Below are positions 17,846 to 27,157 of a stretch of DNA of 64,000 bases, in pieces (the stretch's first letter is position 1; each line of letters begins with the position of its first letter). Origin of the DNA: Nocardioides terrigena (GTDB lineage: Bacteria > Actinomycetota > Actinomycetes > Propionibacteriales > Nocardioidaceae); contig NZ_PZYY01000006.1 of NCBI RefSeq assembly GCF_003047265.1, positions 62,001 to 126,000 of the forward strand. Reading direction: 5' to 3'. A program made the position numbers and the translations under genes. The notes beneath the pieces were generated by a model. The model saw only the letters and a program-made list of their open reading frames with translations, was not told the origin of the DNA and searched no databases.

Positions 17846-19156
17846 TCAGGCGGGTGGCCCCAGCTCCACGGCCACCCGCCCGCCGCCCGTCGGCGAGGCA
17901 CCCACGGACAGGCCGCCACCGGACTCGGTGGCGGTCTGCTGCGCGATGGCGAGCCCGAGGCCCGTGGAGTCGGCACCGCTCTCGCCGCGGCGCACGACGT
18001 CCACGCCGGCCGGGAAGCCCGGCCCGGCGTCGTCGACGGTGAGCACCAGCCCGCCGCCGTCCCGCCGCACCACCGTCACCGCGACGCCCGCGCCCTCGGG
18101 GGTGTGGGTGAAGACGTTGTCGAGGAGCACGTCGACCAGTGCCACCAGGTCGGGCTCGCTGGCGTGCACCGGGACCTCCGGCCCCTCCGGCACCGACACC
18201 GTGAAGTCGCGGCCCTGGTCCTCGGCCAGCGGCACCCAGAACGCGGCCCGGTCGGCCAGGAGGGCCAGCGCGGGCGTGCCTGCGACCAGGCCCTCGCGCT
18301 CGGAGCGACGGGCCTCGCTCACCACGTGGTCGACCATCACCTGGAGCCGGTCGAGGTCGTCGGAGAGCCGGGCGCGCTCCTCGTCGGCCGGCAGTGCCTC
18401 GATGCGCAGGCGCAGCGCGGTGATCGGCGTACGGAGCCGGTGCGAGAGGTCGGAGACGGCCTCGCGCTCGCGCTCCAGCAAGAGCTCGATGCGGCCGACG
18501 AGGCGCTGGAGGACCTCGCCGAGGTCGCGGACCTCGCGTGGTCCCGAGGCCGCGGGAGGCGGCGTACGACGATCGCCCAGCGTCTGCGCCCAGGTCGCCA
18601 GCCCACCGATCGGCTGGACGAACGACCGCCCCACCCGGTCGGCGATGAGCAGGGCGCCCAGCAGCAGCACCAGGCCGAGGCCGGCCAGCACGAGGTAGGC
18701 CAGGGTGGTCGGTCCGGACGTCAGGCCCGGCTCGGGCACGAACACCCGGATCACCGGCGTGGTCGCGGGACCCCCCGAGGACCCGCCGAGCGAGACCGGG
18801 ACCAGGATCTGCGCGCCACCGTCGACGTCGTCGACCCGCGCCTGCCCGGTCTGGCGCGCCTGGAGCACCCGGTCGTCCTCGCCCGGCTGCGGGCCGATGT
18901 CCTGACGGTTGCCGGGGTAGAGCACGGTGGTGAGGGTCTCCGAGTCGGCGTTGATCCGCTCGAGGTAGACCGACACGTCGCCGTCGTCGTCGCCCGCCCC
19001 GGACACCACCGACTCGGTGGCCTGCACCTCGAGCGCCGCGCTGGCCAGCCGGTCCTCCAGCGCGTAGTCGCGCAGCAGGATCGCCATCGGCACCAGCATC
19101 GCGAGCAGCACCATCGCGACGGCCGCTGCCACGGTGAGGATCAGGCTGCGCCGCAC
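17846..19156 (-). CDS. Two-component sensor histidine kinase
   Basis: A 436-residue membrane kinase: helix 1 (residues 5-28), an extracytoplasmic sensor of about 120 residues, helix 2 (about 151-172), a HAMP region, a HisKA domain with His239 in SDLSHRLRTPITALRL, and a HATPase_c domain with N, G1 and G2 boxes (LLDNVFTHTPEG, DDAGPGFP, STGLGLAIA). The GTG start lies one base after the stop of the response regulator gene, so the two form an operon. It converges on the small exported proteins and shares a terminator hairpin with them. Confidence 0.93.
   Translation of the reverse strand: MRRSLILTVAAAVAMVLLAMLVPMAILLRDYALEDRLASAALEVQATESVVSGAGDDDGDVSVYLERINADSETLTTVLYPGNRQDIGPQPGEDDRVLQARQTGQARVDDVDGGAQILVPVSLGGSSGGPATTPVIRVFVPEPGLTSGPTTLAYLVLAGLGLVLLLGALLIADRVGRSFVQPIGGLATWAQTLGDRRTPPPAASGPREVRDLGEVLQRLVGRIELLLEREREAVSDLSHRLRTPITALRLRIEALPADEERARLSDDLDRLQVMVDHVVSEARRSEREGLVAGTPALALLADRAAFWVPLAEDQGRDFTVSVPEGPEVPVHASEPDLVALVDVLLDNVFTHTPEGAGVAVTVVRRDGGGLVLTVDDAGPGFPAGVDVVRRGESGADSTGLGLAIAQQTATESGGGLSVGASPTGGGRVAVELGPPA
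17849..17880. terminator. Terminator hairpin between exported proteins and kinase
   Basis: GGCGGGTGGCC (17849-17859) and GGCCACCCGCC (17870-17880) are perfect 11-base arms with a 10-base loop. They lie 15 bases after the stop at 17834 and inside the last codons of the convergent kinase gene. Confidence 0.65.
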
Positions 19157-19157
19157 G

Positions 19158-19844
19158 TCAGGTCCCGGGAGGGGACAGGCGTACGCCGACCCCGCGCACG
19201 GTGTGGAGGTAGCGCGGCTCCGCGGCGGACTCGCCGAGCTTGCGCCGCAGCCAGGACAGGTGCACGTCCACCGTCTTGTCCGACCCGCCCCACGCCTGGT
19301 GCCAGACGTCGACGAGCAGCTCCTTCTTGCTCACCACGTCGCCGGCGCTCTCGGCCAGCCGGGCGAGCAGGTCGAACTCGCGGGGGCTCAGGTCGAGCAG
19401 CCGGCCGTCGAGGGTGGCCGTGCGGGCGAGCACGTCGAGGCTCAGGCCCCCCACGACGGTGGCGCGGGGGCGCTCGCCGGTCGTCGACGTACGCCGCATC
19501 ACGGCGCGGATCCGGGCCTCCAGCTGGGCGGTCGTGTAGGGCTTGACGACGTAGTCGTCGGCCCCGGCGTCCAGGCAGCCGATCAGCGACGGGTCGTCGT
19601 CGCGGGCGCTGGCCACGATGACCGGCACGTCGCTCACGGCCCGCAGCATGGCCAGCACCTGGGTCCCGTCGACGTCGGGGAGGCCGAGGTCGAGGATGAC
19701 CAGGTCGGGGCGGGTGTCGACCGCCATCGACAGCCCGGACATGCCCGTGGACGCCGACGCGACGGCGTACCCCAGCTCGCCCAGCGACGCCATGAGCAGG
19801 GGCCGGATGCGGGGGTCGTCCTCGATGATCAGCACCTGCGCCAC
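19158..19844 (-). CDS. OmpR-family response regulator
   Basis: A 228-residue regulator with a receiver domain (acid pocket IIEDD, phospho-acceptor Asp52 in VILDLGLPD, Lys in VVKPY) and a C-terminal winged helix of the OmpR/PhoB type (LSPREFDLLARLAE, DKTVDVHLSWLRRKL, VRGVGVRL). OmpR-type regulators bind direct repeats of about 11-base period; the CCTTAAC pair before the small exported genes at 17.0 kb is a candidate. The GTG at 19844 follows TAGGTT by six bases, suggesting a leaderless start. The signal is unknown. Confidence 0.94.
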   Translation of the reverse strand: MAQVLIIEDDPRIRPLLMASLGELGYAVASASTGMSGLSMAVDTRPDLVILDLGLPDVDGTQVLAMLRAVSDVPVIVASARDDDPSLIGCLDAGADDYVVKPYTTAQLEARIRAVMRRTSTTGERPRATVVGGLSLDVLARTATLDGRLLDLSPREFDLLARLAESAGDVVSKKELLVDVWHQAWGGSDKTVDVHLSWLRRKLGESAAEPRYLHTVRGVGVRLSPPGT

Positions 19845-19876
19845 GCCACGAACCTAGCGGGCGGCACACTGGACGC

Positions 19877-20323
19877 GTGAGCAGTCGACGGGCGTGGGCG
19901 CGACCGGCCGGCCTGGTGGCCGTCTGGATCGTCGTCGCGGCGGTGGCCGTGACCGTGGGCGTCGTCGCGGTGACCCGGGTGGGAGCCACGCTGAGCGACC
20001 GCGGGCCGCTCGGCAACGAGGCCGCCCGCAACGACCTGCGCGAGGGTAGGGCCAGCCCCGACCCCGCCGCCCCGATGGTCGAGCGGACGTTCACCGAGGA
20101 GTTCGGCGAGATCGACGTCGCCTGCCAGGGCGCCTTCGCGATCGGCCTCGACGTGCGCCCCGACGAGGTGCAGGGCTGGCGCACCATCAGCTTCGAGACG
20201 AGGCCCGACGACGACATCGACGCAGTCTTCGCCAAGGGGGACCGCTCCATCGAGATCGAGGTCTTCTGCAACCTCGGGGAGCCGACGGTCAGCGAGGTCG
20301 AGCGCAGCACGCTGGCCGAATAG
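19877..20323 (+). CDS. Membrane-anchored hypothetical protein
   Basis: A 148-residue protein with one N-terminal transmembrane segment (about residues 12-34) and an acidic exported domain containing two Cys (VACQGAF and VFCNLG). I do not recognise the family. It diverges from the response regulator gene with 32 bases between starts, and CACACT six bases before the GTG fits a leaderless promoter that faces the regulator's own. This position makes it a candidate target or accessory of the two-component system, by inference only. Confidence 0.75.
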   Translation: MSSRRAWARPAGLVAVWIVVAAVAVTVGVVAVTRVGATLSDRGPLGNEAARNDLREGRASPDPAAPMVERTFTEEFGEIDVACQGAFAIGLDVRPDEVQGWRTISFETRPDDDIDAVFAKGDRSIEIEVFCNLGEPTVSEVERSTLAE

Positions 20324-20410
20324 CCCCCAGCGGAGGGGTGGCCTGGAGCAGGACCGGGTGCCACGATGCGGATGGGCGCGACCGGTGCCCGGAGTCGACG
20401 GGGGAGCCCC

Positions 20411-22006
20411 ATGTCCGCACGCATCCTGGCCGCCGGAGTGACGCTCGCCCTGGGAGCCGCCCTGCTCGGTGCGCCGGGCGCGACGGCCGCGCCCACGACG
20501 GCCCGGACCGCACCGGCGAGGTCACAGGCCGCCGCCCCCTCCATCGACTGGGGACGCTGCCGTGACGGCTTCCTCCGGGCGTCCGGGGCGAGGTGCGCGA
20601 TGCTCACCGTCCCGCTGGACCACGCGGACCCGACCGGACCGACCATCGAGCTGGCCGTCTCGCGGGTCCGGCACCGCGGCCCGAAGGACCGCGGCGTGAT
20701 GTTCACCAACCCCGGCGGCCCGGGCGGCAGCGGCACCTACCTCGCCGGCTACGGACAGTTCGTGCCCCGCGGGGTCGGGCGCACCTACGACTGGATCGGG
20801 ATGGACCCGCGCGGCGTCGGCGAGAGCCGGCCGGCGCTCACCTGCGACCGCCGGATCGGCAAGATCGGCACCCGCCCGCCCTACGAGCCCTCGACCGACG
20901 CGATCGTCGACGCCTGGGTGTCGAGGAGCGAGGCGTACGCCGCCGACTGCGGCACGGCCGCCGCTGCGGCGTTGCTGCCGCACCTCAGGACGACCGACAC
21001 GGTGGCCGACTTCGAGGTCCTGCGCGAGGCCCTCGGGGTCGACGAGGTCAGCTTCTACGGCTTCTCCTACGGCACCTACATCGCGCAGGTCTACGCCACC
21101 CTGCACCCCGAGCGGATCGACAGGCTCGTCCTCGACGGCGTCGTCGACCCCCGCGACATCTGGTACGCCGCCAACGCGGCCCAGAACGTCGCCTTCGAGA
21201 AGTCCATGGGCGGCTTCTGGCGCTGGGCCGCCCGCGGGCACGCGGACGTGCGGCTCGGCCGGACGGCGGCCCGCGTGGAGAGGACCTACTACCGGCTGCT
21301 GCGGCGGCTGGCCCGCAGGCCCGTCAGCGGGGTCGGTGCCGCCGACCTCGCCGACGTCGTGCTGGGCGCCGGCTACGCCAGGTTCCTGTGGCCGGACGTG
21401 GCATCGGCCCTCTCCGAGATCACCACCCGGGGCACCGCCCGGCAGGCCCGCCGGGCCTACGTCTCGGCCAACCCCGCGACCGCGGGCAGCGACAACGGCT
21501 ACGCGACGTACCTCGCGACCATCTGCACCGACGCCCCGTGGCCGACCGACCTGGCCACGCTGCTCGCCGACAACGAGCGGCAGGACCGCCGGCACCCGTT
21601 CCTGACGTGGCCCAACGGCTGGTTCAACGCCCCGTGCCGCACCTGGCCGGCACCGCCGGCCGCCGCGGCCGTCGAGATCGCCACGTCGGACCGGGAGGCG
21701 TTGCTCGTCAACGAGACCTTCGACGGCGCCACCCCGATCGCCGGCGCCCGCGAGCTCCGTCGCCGCTTCACCGGCGCGGTGCTGATCGAGGGTGTCGGGG
21801 GCTCCACCCACGCGGGCAGCCTCAGCGGCGTCGCGTGCGTCGACGACCGCATCGCCCGCTACCTCGCGACCGGCCGACTGCCGGCGCGTCGGTCGGGTGC
21901 TCGCGCCGACGTCCGCTGCCGCCCCGTCCCCGCGCCCCCGGTCGGACTCCCCGACCGGGACGGGGGGTTCACGCCGCTAGCGCGCCCGGTGGTCCCCGTC
22001 GGGTAG
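20411..22006 (+). CDS. Secreted alpha/beta-hydrolase, tripeptidyl aminopeptidase type
   Basis: A 531-residue exported protein with a signal peptide of about 30 residues. The alpha/beta-hydrolase core has the nucleophile elbow GFSYGT (Ser near residue 218), and the oxyanion region NPGGPGGSGT and GMDPRGVG are typical of the SCO-type prolyl or tripeptidyl peptidases. The TAP-like C-terminal domain ends with the catalytic His in GSTHAG. It probably trims peptides outside the cell; an esterase role is possible. ATG 20411 follows GGGAG and starts the signal sequence. An ATG 45 bases upstream adds an Arg-rich lead and is less likely. Confidence 0.88.
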   Translation: MSARILAAGVTLALGAALLGAPGATAAPTTARTAPARSQAAAPSIDWGRCRDGFLRASGARCAMLTVPLDHADPTGPTIELAVSRVRHRGPKDRGVMFTNPGGPGGSGTYLAGYGQFVPRGVGRTYDWIGMDPRGVGESRPALTCDRRIGKIGTRPPYEPSTDAIVDAWVSRSEAYAADCGTAAAAALLPHLRTTDTVADFEVLREALGVDEVSFYGFSYGTYIAQVYATLHPERIDRLVLDGVVDPRDIWYAANAAQNVAFEKSMGGFWRWAARGHADVRLGRTAARVERTYYRLLRRLARRPVSGVGAADLADVVLGAGYARFLWPDVASALSEITTRGTARQARRAYVSANPATAGSDNGYATYLATICTDAPWPTDLATLLADNERQDRRHPFLTWPNGWFNAPCRTWPAPPAAAAVEIATSDREALLVNETFDGATPIAGARELRRRFTGAVLIEGVGGSTHAGSLSGVACVDDRIARYLATGRLPARRSGARADVRCRPVPAPPVGLPDRDGGFTPLARPVVPVG

Positions 22007-22022
22007 CGCTCGCCCGATGCGC

Positions 22023-22028
22023 CATAGT
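22023..22028 (+). promoter_or_regulatory. -10 element of glnA2 (leaderless)
   Basis: CATAGT ends seven bases before ATG 22036. There is no ribosome binding site, and the upstream hydrolase stops at 22006, so glnA2 probably has its own promoter inside the 29-base gap. Confidence 0.45.
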
Positions 22029-22035
22029 TGCCCGC

Positions 22036-23379
22036 ATGGGCAAGCAAGAAGACTTCGTACTCCGCGCTCTCGAGGAGCGTGACGTCCGGTTCGTCCGGCT
22101 GTGGTTCACCGACGTGCTGGGCTTCCTCAAGTCCGTGTCGGTCGCCCCGGCCGAGCTCGAGGGCGCCTTCGACGAGGGCATCGGCTTCGACGGCTCCGCC
22201 ATCGAGGGCTTCGCCCGCGTCTACGAGGCCGACATGCTCGCCAAGCCCGACCCGTCGACGTTCCAGATCCTGCCGTGGCGCGGCGGCGGCGACGGCCCCG
22301 CGACGGCGCGGATGTTCTGCGACATCTCGATGCCCGACGGCAGCCCGTCGTACGCCGACCCGCGACACGTCCTCAAGCGCACGCTGGGCGTCGCGGCCGA
22401 CAAGGGGTTCACCTTCTACACGCACCCCGAGATCGAGTTCTACCTCTTCAAGGACTCCCCGGTCGCCGGTGCCGACCCGATCCCGGTCGACCGCAGCGGT
22501 TACTTCGACCACACCGCGCAGTCGCGGGGCTCGGACTTCCGTCGCGAGGCCATCTCGATGCTCGAGGCGATGGGCATCTCGGTCGAGTTCAGCCACCACG
22601 AGGGCGGTCCCGGCCAGCAGGAGATCGACCTGCGGTACGCCGACGCGCTGAGCACCGCCGACAACATCATGACCTTCCGGACCGTGGTGCGCGAGGTGGC
22701 GCTGAGCCAGGGCATCTGGGCCTCCTTCATGCCCAAGCCCTTCACCACCCACCCGGGCTCGGGCATGCACACGCACGTCAGCCTCTTCGAGGGCGACCGC
22801 AACGCGTTCTTCGAGGCCGGCGCGGAGTACCAGCTGTCCCGGACCGGGCGCCAGTTCATCGCCGGCATCCTGCGCCACGCCAACGAGATCAGCTGCGTCA
22901 CCAACCAGTGGGTCAACTCCTACAAGCGGCTGCTCGGCGGCGGTGAGGCGCCGTCGTACATCTGCTGGGGCCACAACAACCGCTCCGCGATGATCCGGGT
23001 GCCGATGTACAAGCCCAACAAGGGCCAGTCGACCCGCATCGAGCTGCGCACCATCGACGCGGCCTGCAACCCCTACCTCGCCTTCGCGGTCACCCTGGCG
23101 GCCGGCATGAAGGGCATCGAGGAGGGCTACGAGCTGCCCCGCGAGGCCGAGGACGACGTCTGGTCGCTCACCGAGCGCGAGCGCAAGGCGCTGGGCATCC
23201 AGCCGCTCCCCAAGAGCCTGTACGACGCGATCGGCATCGCCGAGGACTCCGAGCTGCTGGCCGAGACCCTCGGCGAGCACGTCTACGACTTCTTCCTGCG
23301 CAACAAGCGTGCGGAGTGGGAGGAGTACCGCACCCAGGTCTCCGCCTACGAGCGGGACATGATGCTGCCGGTGCTGTGA
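22036..23379 (+). CDS. glnA2: Glutamine synthetase, GlnA2 type
   Basis: A 447-residue type I glutamine synthetase, closest in pattern to mycobacterial GlnA2 (446 residues): FVLRALEERDVRFVRLWF, EGIGFDGSAIEGFARV, HPEIEFYLF, EFSHHEGGPGQQEIDLR and NQWVNSYKRL. The C-terminal stretch where adenylylated synthetases have a Tyr in NLY-[ED]-LPPEE reads SLTERERKALG here, so it lacks the adenylylation site although glnE lies two genes on. GlnA2 enzymes have been tied to D-Gln/iso-Gln or polyamine use rather than bulk ammonia uptake. The ATG at 22036 follows CATAGT by seven bases, a leaderless pattern. It overlaps the next gene by four bases. Confidence 0.93.
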   Translation: MGKQEDFVLRALEERDVRFVRLWFTDVLGFLKSVSVAPAELEGAFDEGIGFDGSAIEGFARVYEADMLAKPDPSTFQILPWRGGGDGPATARMFCDISMPDGSPSYADPRHVLKRTLGVAADKGFTFYTHPEIEFYLFKDSPVAGADPIPVDRSGYFDHTAQSRGSDFRREAISMLEAMGISVEFSHHEGGPGQQEIDLRYADALSTADNIMTFRTVVREVALSQGIWASFMPKPFTTHPGSGMHTHVSLFEGDRNAFFEAGAEYQLSRTGRQFIAGILRHANEISCVTNQWVNSYKRLLGGGEAPSYICWGHNNRSAMIRVPMYKPNKGQSTRIELRTIDAACNPYLAFAVTLAAGMKGIEEGYELPREAEDDVWSLTERERKALGIQPLPKSLYDAIGIAEDSELLAETLGEHVYDFFLRNKRAEWEEYRTQVSAYERDMMLPVL

Positions 23380-24104
23380 ACGAGCAGCCTGCAGGCCCGC
23401 GCCTGCTCGTCGTCGAGCACCAGGCCTCCTGCCCGCCCGCCCTCGTCGGCGGGTGGCTCGAGGAGGCCGGGGCGGTGCTCGACGTCTGCCGGCCGTGGGC
23501 CGGCGACGCCCTGCCCGCGCTCGCGTCGTACGACGGGCTGGTCGTGCTGGGCGGCGAGATGGGCGCCAACGACGACGCCACCGTGCCTTGGCTCGCGCCG
23601 CTCAAGGACCTCGTCCGGGAGGCGGCCGCCGCCGGCCTGCCGACGCTGGGGATCTGCCTCGGCCACCAGCTGATCGCGGTCGCCCTCGGCGGCGAGGTGC
23701 GGCGCAACCCGCTCGGTCAGGCCGTCGGGGTCCTGGCGACCGGCTGGACCCCGGCGCGTGCCGACGACCCGCTCACCTCCGGCCTCACCGGGACGCGGGG
23801 CATCCAGTGGAACAACGACGTCGTCACCCGGGCCCCCGACGGCACCGTCGTGCTCGCGGAGTCGGCGGCCGGCGAGCTCCAGGTGGCCCGCTTCGCACCC
23901 GGCGTGTGGGGGGTCCAGCTCCACCCCGAGGCGGACGGGGCCATCGTGCAGGCGTGGGCCGAGAGCGACCGCGCCGACCACCTCGAGCGCGGCCTCGACC
24001 AGGACGCCGTGCTCGCGGAGGTGGACGCCGCCCGCGCCGAGCTGGACGCCGCGTGGCGGCCGCTGGCCCACAGCTTCGCCGCGATCGCGGGGGAGCGGCC
24101 ATGA
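23376..24104 (+). CDS. Class I glutamine amidotransferase-like protein
   Basis: A 242-residue single-domain GATase with a complete triad: Cys94 (GICLGHQ), His183 and Glu185 (VQLHPEAD). It resembles the GMP-synthase-like or gamma-glutamyl hydrolase class (WWG/GuaA-like) that acts alone on glutamine or gamma-glutamyl compounds. GTG 23376 overlaps the glnA2 stop, and its own stop overlaps the glnE ATG, so three nitrogen-metabolism genes are translated together. It could hydrolyse gamma-glutamylamides made by GlnA2; that link is inferred from position. Confidence 0.88.
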   Translation: MNEQPAGPRLLVVEHQASCPPALVGGWLEEAGAVLDVCRPWAGDALPALASYDGLVVLGGEMGANDDATVPWLAPLKDLVREAAAAGLPTLGICLGHQLIAVALGGEVRRNPLGQAVGVLATGWTPARADDPLTSGLTGTRGIQWNNDVVTRAPDGTVVLAESAAGELQVARFAPGVWGVQLHPEADGAIVQAWAESDRADHLERGLDQDAVLAEVDAARAELDAAWRPLAHSFAAIAGERP

Positions 24105-27064
24105 CCACCTCCGGCAAGCTGGTCCGCCTCGGCTTCCAGGACGGAGCGGCCGCGCTGGCCGGGATCGCGCGACTCGGCGACGCCGGGATCGCCCTGCGCA
24201 CCCACCTGGCGGCCAGCGCCGACCCCGACGCCTCCCTCGCCGGGCTGCTCCGGCTGGCCGACGAGGTCGAGGACCGGGAGGCGATGCTGACCGAGGTCGC
24301 CGACGACGAGGGCACCGCGATGCGGCTGTGCGCGGTCCTCGGCGCCAGTGCCGCCCTGTCGTCGCACCTCGCCCGCCACCCCGAGCACTGGCGCGAGCTC
24401 ACCGACCCGACGCTCGGCACCACCCGCCCCGCGGCGTACGCCGTGCGCGAGGCGCTGCTGCGGGCCGTCGGCGCCGACCCGCACGACCCGGCCCCCGTCG
24501 CCGGCCTGCCGGACGCCCAGGCGGTCGACGCGTTGCGCGTGGAGTACCGCCGGATCCTGCTCCGCCTGGCCTCGCGCGACCTGGCCCACCACCTCTCCGT
24601 CGACGACGCGGCGGCGGAGATCGCCGACCTGGCCGCCGGCACCCTCGAGGCCGCCCTGGCCGTGGCCCGGGCCCGCGTGGGCGAGCTCGCGGCCACGACC
24701 CGGCTCGCCGTCGTCGCGATGGGCAAGTGCGGTGGCCACGAGCTCAACTACGTCTCCGACGTGGACGTGATCTACGTCTTCGAGCCGGCAGACGGGGCCG
24801 ACGAGTCGCAGGCGCTCCGCGCGGCCACCCAGCTCGCCTCCCACCTGATGCAGGTCTGCTCCGACCACACCGCCGAGGGCACGATCTGGCCCGTCGACGC
24901 CAACCTCCGCCCCGAGGGCTCGTCCGGGCCGCTGGTGCGGACCCTGGCCAGCCACCGCGGCTACTACGAGAAGTGGGCCAAGACCTGGGAGTTCCAGGCT
25001 CTCCTCAAGGCCCGCCCGGTCGCGGGGGACCTCGCGCTGGGTGCGGCGTACGTCGAGATGATCGCGCCGATGGTCTGGACGGCGGCCGAGCGCGACGGCT
25101 TCGTCGCCGACGTGCAGGCCATGCGCCGCCGCGTCGTGGACCACATCCCCGCCCACGAGGCCCGGCGGCAGCTCAAGCTCGGCTCCGGCGGGCTGCGCGA
25201 CGTCGAGTTCGCCGTCCAGCTGCTCCAGCTCGTGCACGGTCGCGCCGACGAGACCCTGCGCTCGGGGGCCACCCTCAGCGCGCTGGCCCAGCTCACCGCC
25301 GGCGGCTACGTCGGGCGTGAGGACGGGGAGGCGTTACACGAGGCCTACGCGTTCCTGCGCACCCTGGAGCACCGCATCCAGCTGTACCAGCTGCGGCGCA
25401 CGCACGTCGTGCCCGACGACGAGGCCTCGCTGCGCCGGCTCGGTCGCTCCGTGGGGCTCTACTCCGAGCCCGTCGTGCAGCTCGACAAGCAGTGGCGCTA
25501 CCACCGCCGCGAGGTGCGCCGGCTGCACGAGAAGCTCTTCTACCGCCCGCTGCTCGCGGCCGTCGCCAAGCTCCCCGGTGAGGACGCCCGGCTGTCGCTG
25601 GACGCCGCCCAGGAGCGGTTGGCCGCGCTCGGCTACCTCGACCCGCGCGCCGCGCTGCGGCACCTCGAGGTGCTCACCAGCGGGGTCTCGCGGACCTCCG
25701 ACATCCAGCGCACGCTGCTGCCGGTCATGCTCGAGTGGTTCGCCGACGCCCCCGACCCCGACGCCGGCCTCTTCGGCTTCCGCCGGATCAGCGAGAGCCT
25801 CGGCACCACGCCGTGGTACCTCAAGATGCTCCGCGACGAGGGACAGGTCGCCCAGCGGCTCGCCGTCGTCCTCGGCACCTCCCGCTACGCCACCGACCTG
25901 CTCGAGCGCGAGCCGCAGGGCGTGCGGATGCTGGGGGAGTCGGTGGCGCCGCTGTCCGCCGAGGTGCTCACCACCGAGATGCTCGCCATCGCCGGGCGGC
26001 ACGACGAGCCCGAGGCCGCGGCGCGGGCGGTGCGCGCCGTACGACGCCGGGAGCTGTTCCGGATCGCGTGCGGCGAGCTCTTCGAGGAGATCGACGTCGC
26101 CGAGGTCGGCAAGGGGCTGTCGCGGCTGACCGACGCGACCCTCGAGGCCACCCTCCGGGTGGCCATGGAGGCGGTCCGCCGACAGCGGTCGCTGGACGCG
26201 GCGCCGACCCGGATGGCCGTCGTCGCGATGGGCCGGTACGGCGGCTTCGAGCTGTCCTACGGCAGCGACGCCGACGTGATGTTCGTGCACGAGCCGATGC
26301 CCGGCGTGGAGGCGCAGGTCGCGGCGTCGTACGCCCAGGCCGTCGTCGGGGAGCTGCGCCGCCTCCTGTCGATGCCCGCCACCGACCCGCCGCTGGAGGT
26401 GGACGCGGACCTCCGCCCGGAGGGCAAGCAGGGGCCGCTGGTGCGCACCGTCGAGTCGTACGCCGCGTACTACGCCAAGTGGTCGCACGTGTGGGAGTTC
26501 CAGGCCCTGCTGCGCGCCGACGCGGTGGTGGGGGACGAGGGCGTGCGCGCGAGGTTCACCGCGCTCATCGACCCGCTGCGCTTCCCCGAGGACGGCATCA
26601 GTGAGGACGACATCGTCGAGGTGCGCCGCATCAAGGCGCGCGTCGACGACGAGCGGCTGCCGCGGGGGGCCGACCCGCACACCCACCTCAAGCTCGGTCG
26701 CGGCGGGCTCGCGGACGTCGAGTGGACGGTGCAGCTGCTCCAGATGCGGCACGCCGGCCGGGTCGAGGGGCTGCGGACGCCGCAGACGCTGGAGGCCCTC
26801 GAGGCGGCGGTCGCGGCCGGGATCGTCGACCGCGAGGACGCCGACACCCTCGCCGCGTCGTGGCGGCTGGTGAGCCGGGTGCGCAACGCCGTCACCCTGG
26901 TCCGCGGCAAGCCCGCCGAGCAGCTGCCCCGCGACGCCCGCGAGCGGGCCGCGGTGGCCGCGGTGCTCGGCTACGCGCCCGGCACGTCCGACCTCATGCT
27001 CAACGACTACCTGCGGACCACCCGGCGGGCGCACGCGGTCGTCGAGAAGGTCTTCTGGGAGTGA
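24101..27064 (+). CDS. glnE: Bifunctional glutamine synthetase adenylyltransferase/deadenylylase
   Basis: A 987-residue enzyme that adds or removes AMP on the main glutamine synthetase to match nitrogen supply. Two nucleotidyltransferase halves are seen: MGKCGGHELNYVSDVDVIYV near residue 210, the deadenylylating half, and MGRYGGFELSYGSDADVMFV near residue 710, the adenylylating half. Each is followed by a GlnD/PII-type helical domain (HLKLGRGGLADVEWTVQLLQ in the second). The gene order glnA2-GATase-glnE resembles the mycobacterial glnA1-glnE-glnA2 locus, but glnA1, the expected substrate, is not in this window. Confidence 0.96.
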   Translation: MTTSGKLVRLGFQDGAAALAGIARLGDAGIALRTHLAASADPDASLAGLLRLADEVEDREAMLTEVADDEGTAMRLCAVLGASAALSSHLARHPEHWRELTDPTLGTTRPAAYAVREALLRAVGADPHDPAPVAGLPDAQAVDALRVEYRRILLRLASRDLAHHLSVDDAAAEIADLAAGTLEAALAVARARVGELAATTRLAVVAMGKCGGHELNYVSDVDVIYVFEPADGADESQALRAATQLASHLMQVCSDHTAEGTIWPVDANLRPEGSSGPLVRTLASHRGYYEKWAKTWEFQALLKARPVAGDLALGAAYVEMIAPMVWTAAERDGFVADVQAMRRRVVDHIPAHEARRQLKLGSGGLRDVEFAVQLLQLVHGRADETLRSGATLSALAQLTAGGYVGREDGEALHEAYAFLRTLEHRIQLYQLRRTHVVPDDEASLRRLGRSVGLYSEPVVQLDKQWRYHRREVRRLHEKLFYRPLLAAVAKLPGEDARLSLDAAQERLAALGYLDPRAALRHLEVLTSGVSRTSDIQRTLLPVMLEWFADAPDPDAGLFGFRRISESLGTTPWYLKMLRDEGQVAQRLAVVLGTSRYATDLLEREPQGVRMLGESVAPLSAEVLTTEMLAIAGRHDEPEAAARAVRAVRRRELFRIACGELFEEIDVAEVGKGLSRLTDATLEATLRVAMEAVRRQRSLDAAPTRMAVVAMGRYGGFELSYGSDADVMFVHEPMPGVEAQVAASYAQAVVGELRRLLSMPATDPPLEVDADLRPEGKQGPLVRTVESYAAYYAKWSHVWEFQALLRADAVVGDEGVRARFTALIDPLRFPEDGISEDDIVEVRRIKARVDDERLPRGADPHTHLKLGRGGLADVEWTVQLLQMRHAGRVEGLRTPQTLEALEAAVAAGIVDREDADTLAASWRLVSRVRNAVTLVRGKPAEQLPRDARERAAVAAVLGYAPGTSDLMLNDYLRTTRRAHAVVEKVFWE

Positions 27065-27101
27065 GCGCACCACCCCCGCGTCGGTACCAGCGCTGAAGGA
27101 C

Positions 27102-27131
27102 ATCACTTCACTCAGGCATAAGTGAAGTGAT
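27102..27131. promoter_or_regulatory. Perfect 11-base inverted repeat before satD-like gene
   Basis: ATCACTTCACT (27102-27112) and AGTGAAGTGAT (27121-27131) are exact reverse complements around an 8-base spacer. TAACCT at 27131-27136 could be the -10, placing the palindrome over the -35. The AT content is far above its surroundings. A regulator, perhaps the encoded HTH protein itself, should bind here. Confidence 0.75.
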
Positions 27132-27157
27132 AACCTTCTTTTCAGCGAGGTGAAGCC

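Noticed and set aside
20522..21811. 429-codon minus-strand open frame opposite the secreted hydrolase
   Set aside because: No motif, no signal or ribosome binding site; the plus strand has a complete hydrolase with signal peptide.
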